38,423 bases of DNA. Origin: a virus. A program made the position numbers and the translations under genes. Positions 37,442 through 38,423 of the stretch are shown one piece after another (the stretch's first letter is position 1; each line of letters opens with the position of its first letter). Location of the stretch: IMG/VR virus record IMGVR_UViG_3300010883_000119, positions 1 through 38,423 of that record; one strand, given 5' to 3'. The notes under the pieces were generated by a model. That model had not been told where the DNA came from and made no database searches. It was given only the letters and a program-made list of their open reading frames with translations.

Positions 37442-38423
37442 ATGCAACGCAAAACATTGTATAAGAAGGATTCCAAGGGTAAATCGAGGGTTTGGACGAT
37501 TTGGACTGTTGGAGACACAATCTATACTGAACACGGCCTGTTAGACGGCGAAACTCAGATTGCAACCAAGCGAGCGATTGGAAAGAACGTTGGTAAAGCT
37601 AATGAAACTAGCCCAGAAGAACAGGCAGCATTGCAAGCGAAATCAATGCATTCCAAGAAGAAGGATAAAGGTTATTATGAAAACTTGCAAGATACCAACA
37701 AGTTCAGAGTGAGCCCAATGCTCGCTCACAAATGGGATCCAACCAAGCAATACAAATGGTCATATCCAATTGATGTTCAGCCAAAACTTGATGGGGTTCG
37801 ATGCTTGGCTTATTGGAACAATGATGGTGTGGTGTTGATGAGCAGAGGTGGAAAGCCTTACACGGCTCCTCATATTTCTGATGAGTTAAAGAGGCGTTTG
37901 CCAAAGACTGTTATTTTGGACGGCGAACTTTATGCTCATGATATTTCATTCCAATCATTTATGAGCTTGACAAAGAAGAACCGCAAAGAAAGCAGTGTGT
38001 TACAATATTGTGTGTATGATGCTTTGGACAAGACCAGCTTGATTGATTCATGGCAGGTACGAAAGGTTGATTTAGAAGGCTTATTCAAGAACGAGCTAGC
38101 AGTTGTCAGGAATACTGAGCTAGTTCCTTCGGTTGAAGCAAAGAATGATGCTGACGTTGAGCGATTGCATTCGGAGTTCGTTGCTAATGGTTATGAAGGC
38201 GTAATCATGAGAATTAGAACAGGTGTTTATCGTTTGGGACATCGAAGCCATGAGCTTCTGAAGGTAAAAAGCTTTGATGACGCCGAGTTCGAGATTGTCG
38301 ACTTTGCTGAAGGCGTTGGAAAAGACAAGGGCAGCGTTGTTTGGATTTGTAAGACAGCACACGGCCAGCGATTTAGTGTACGACCGAGAGGAACATATGA
38401 GCAACGACAGAAGTGGTTTGACA
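37442..38423 (+). CDS. ATP-dependent DNA ligase (3' partial)
   Basis: The frame is open through the right edge (about 327 residues seen). An N-terminal region of about 90 residues (KSRVWTIWTVGDTIYTEHG) resembles a WGR-like domain found in some phage ligases. The catalytic core has motif I PKLDGVR (Lys about residue 115), motif III LDGELYA, motif IV EGVIMR and motif V LLKVKSFDD. After that an OB-fold starts (GKDKGSVVWICKTAHG). It seals nicks in replication with the exonuclease and Pol III alpha. The true end lies outside the window. Confidence 0.9.
   Translation, partial: MQRKTLYKKDSKGKSRVWTIWTVGDTIYTEHGLLDGETQIATKRAIGKNVGKANETSPEEQAALQAKSMHSKKKDKGYYENLQDTNKFRVSPMLAHKWDPTKQYKWSYPIDVQPKLDGVRCLAYWNNDGVVLMSRGGKPYTAPHISDELKRRLPKTVILDGELYAHDISFQSFMSLTKKNRKESSVLQYCVYDALDKTSLIDSWQVRKVDLEGLFKNELAVVRNTELVPSVEAKNDADVERLHSEFVANGYEGVIMRIRTGVYRLGHRSHELLKVKSFDDAEFEIVDFAEGVGKDKGSVVWICKTAHGQRFSVRPRGTYEQRQKWFD

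Noticed and set aside
1-38423. CRISPR array, IS element or integrase
   Set aside because: No regularly spaced repeats, transposase or recombinase sequence was found; the only strong repeats are the VGDL gene starts and the 34668 palindrome.

Overview
The window is a gene-dense, almost unidirectional stretch of a large tailed dsDNA bacteriophage genome, most likely a myovirus-like or jumbo phage of a proteobacterium. The evidence is tightly packed small genes with 1-26 nt start/stop overlaps, a phage-type replication set (5'-3' exonuclease, DnaB-like helicase, DNA polymerase III alpha, ATP-dependent DNA ligase, Rnl1-type RNA ligase), an endolysin, ThyX, dUTPase, a phage Dam-like methylase and many unrecognised small ORFs. 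Terminase, portal and major capsid genes are not in the window, so head and tail morphology cannot be read from it. All genes are on the + strand except one exported serine protease at 9576-10370.

Layout. 1-7.3 kb: cytidine/dCMP deaminase, small VGDL proteins, 5'-3' exonuclease, helicase, ClpP-like protease, B12-dependent (class II) ribonucleotide reductase and an exported protein. 7.3-9.6 kb: small hypothetical and membrane proteins, then ThyX. 9.6-13.3 kb: the reverse-strand lipoprotein protease, a lysis-like cassette (small membrane proteins plus a peptidoglycan amidase) and a kinase-like protein with a possible head-packaging signal. 13.3-19.7 kb: small genes, a Cys-less glutaredoxin-like protein, a GroES-like co-chaperonin, a nucleotidyltransferase-like protein and DNA polymerase III alpha. 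19.8-25 kb: a probable virion protein, a UUCG terminator, dUTPase, Dam-like methylase, IMPDH/GMP reductase, zinc-binding proteins, a sigma-region-4-like protein and an acidic probable virion protein. 25-33 kb: GroEL, membrane and hypothetical proteins, a 561-aa unknown, Hsp20 and an AAA+ ATPase. 33-38.4 kb: a dense array of VGDL-family mini-proteins around an RNA ligase, ending in a DNA ligase cut by the window edge.

Three systems stand out. First, about 20 small proteins share an N-terminal E-V-G-D-L-V motif and a predicted SH3/KOW-like beta layout; most are translationally coupled and several share nearly identical first 20 nt. Second, two promoter classes are visible: sigma70-type promoters (TTGAC-N16/17-TATAATG, mostly with an extended -10), and a repeated ACTATTTAT box 40-42 nt upstream of three start codons that precede lysis or virion-like genes, a candidate late promoter. 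Third, the phage carries a proteostasis set (GroEL, GroES-like, Hsp20, ClpP-like, AAA+) and a dNTP set (class II RNR, dCMP deaminase, dUTPase, ThyX, IMPDH/GMPR). No tRNA, CRISPR array, IS element or integrase was seen.
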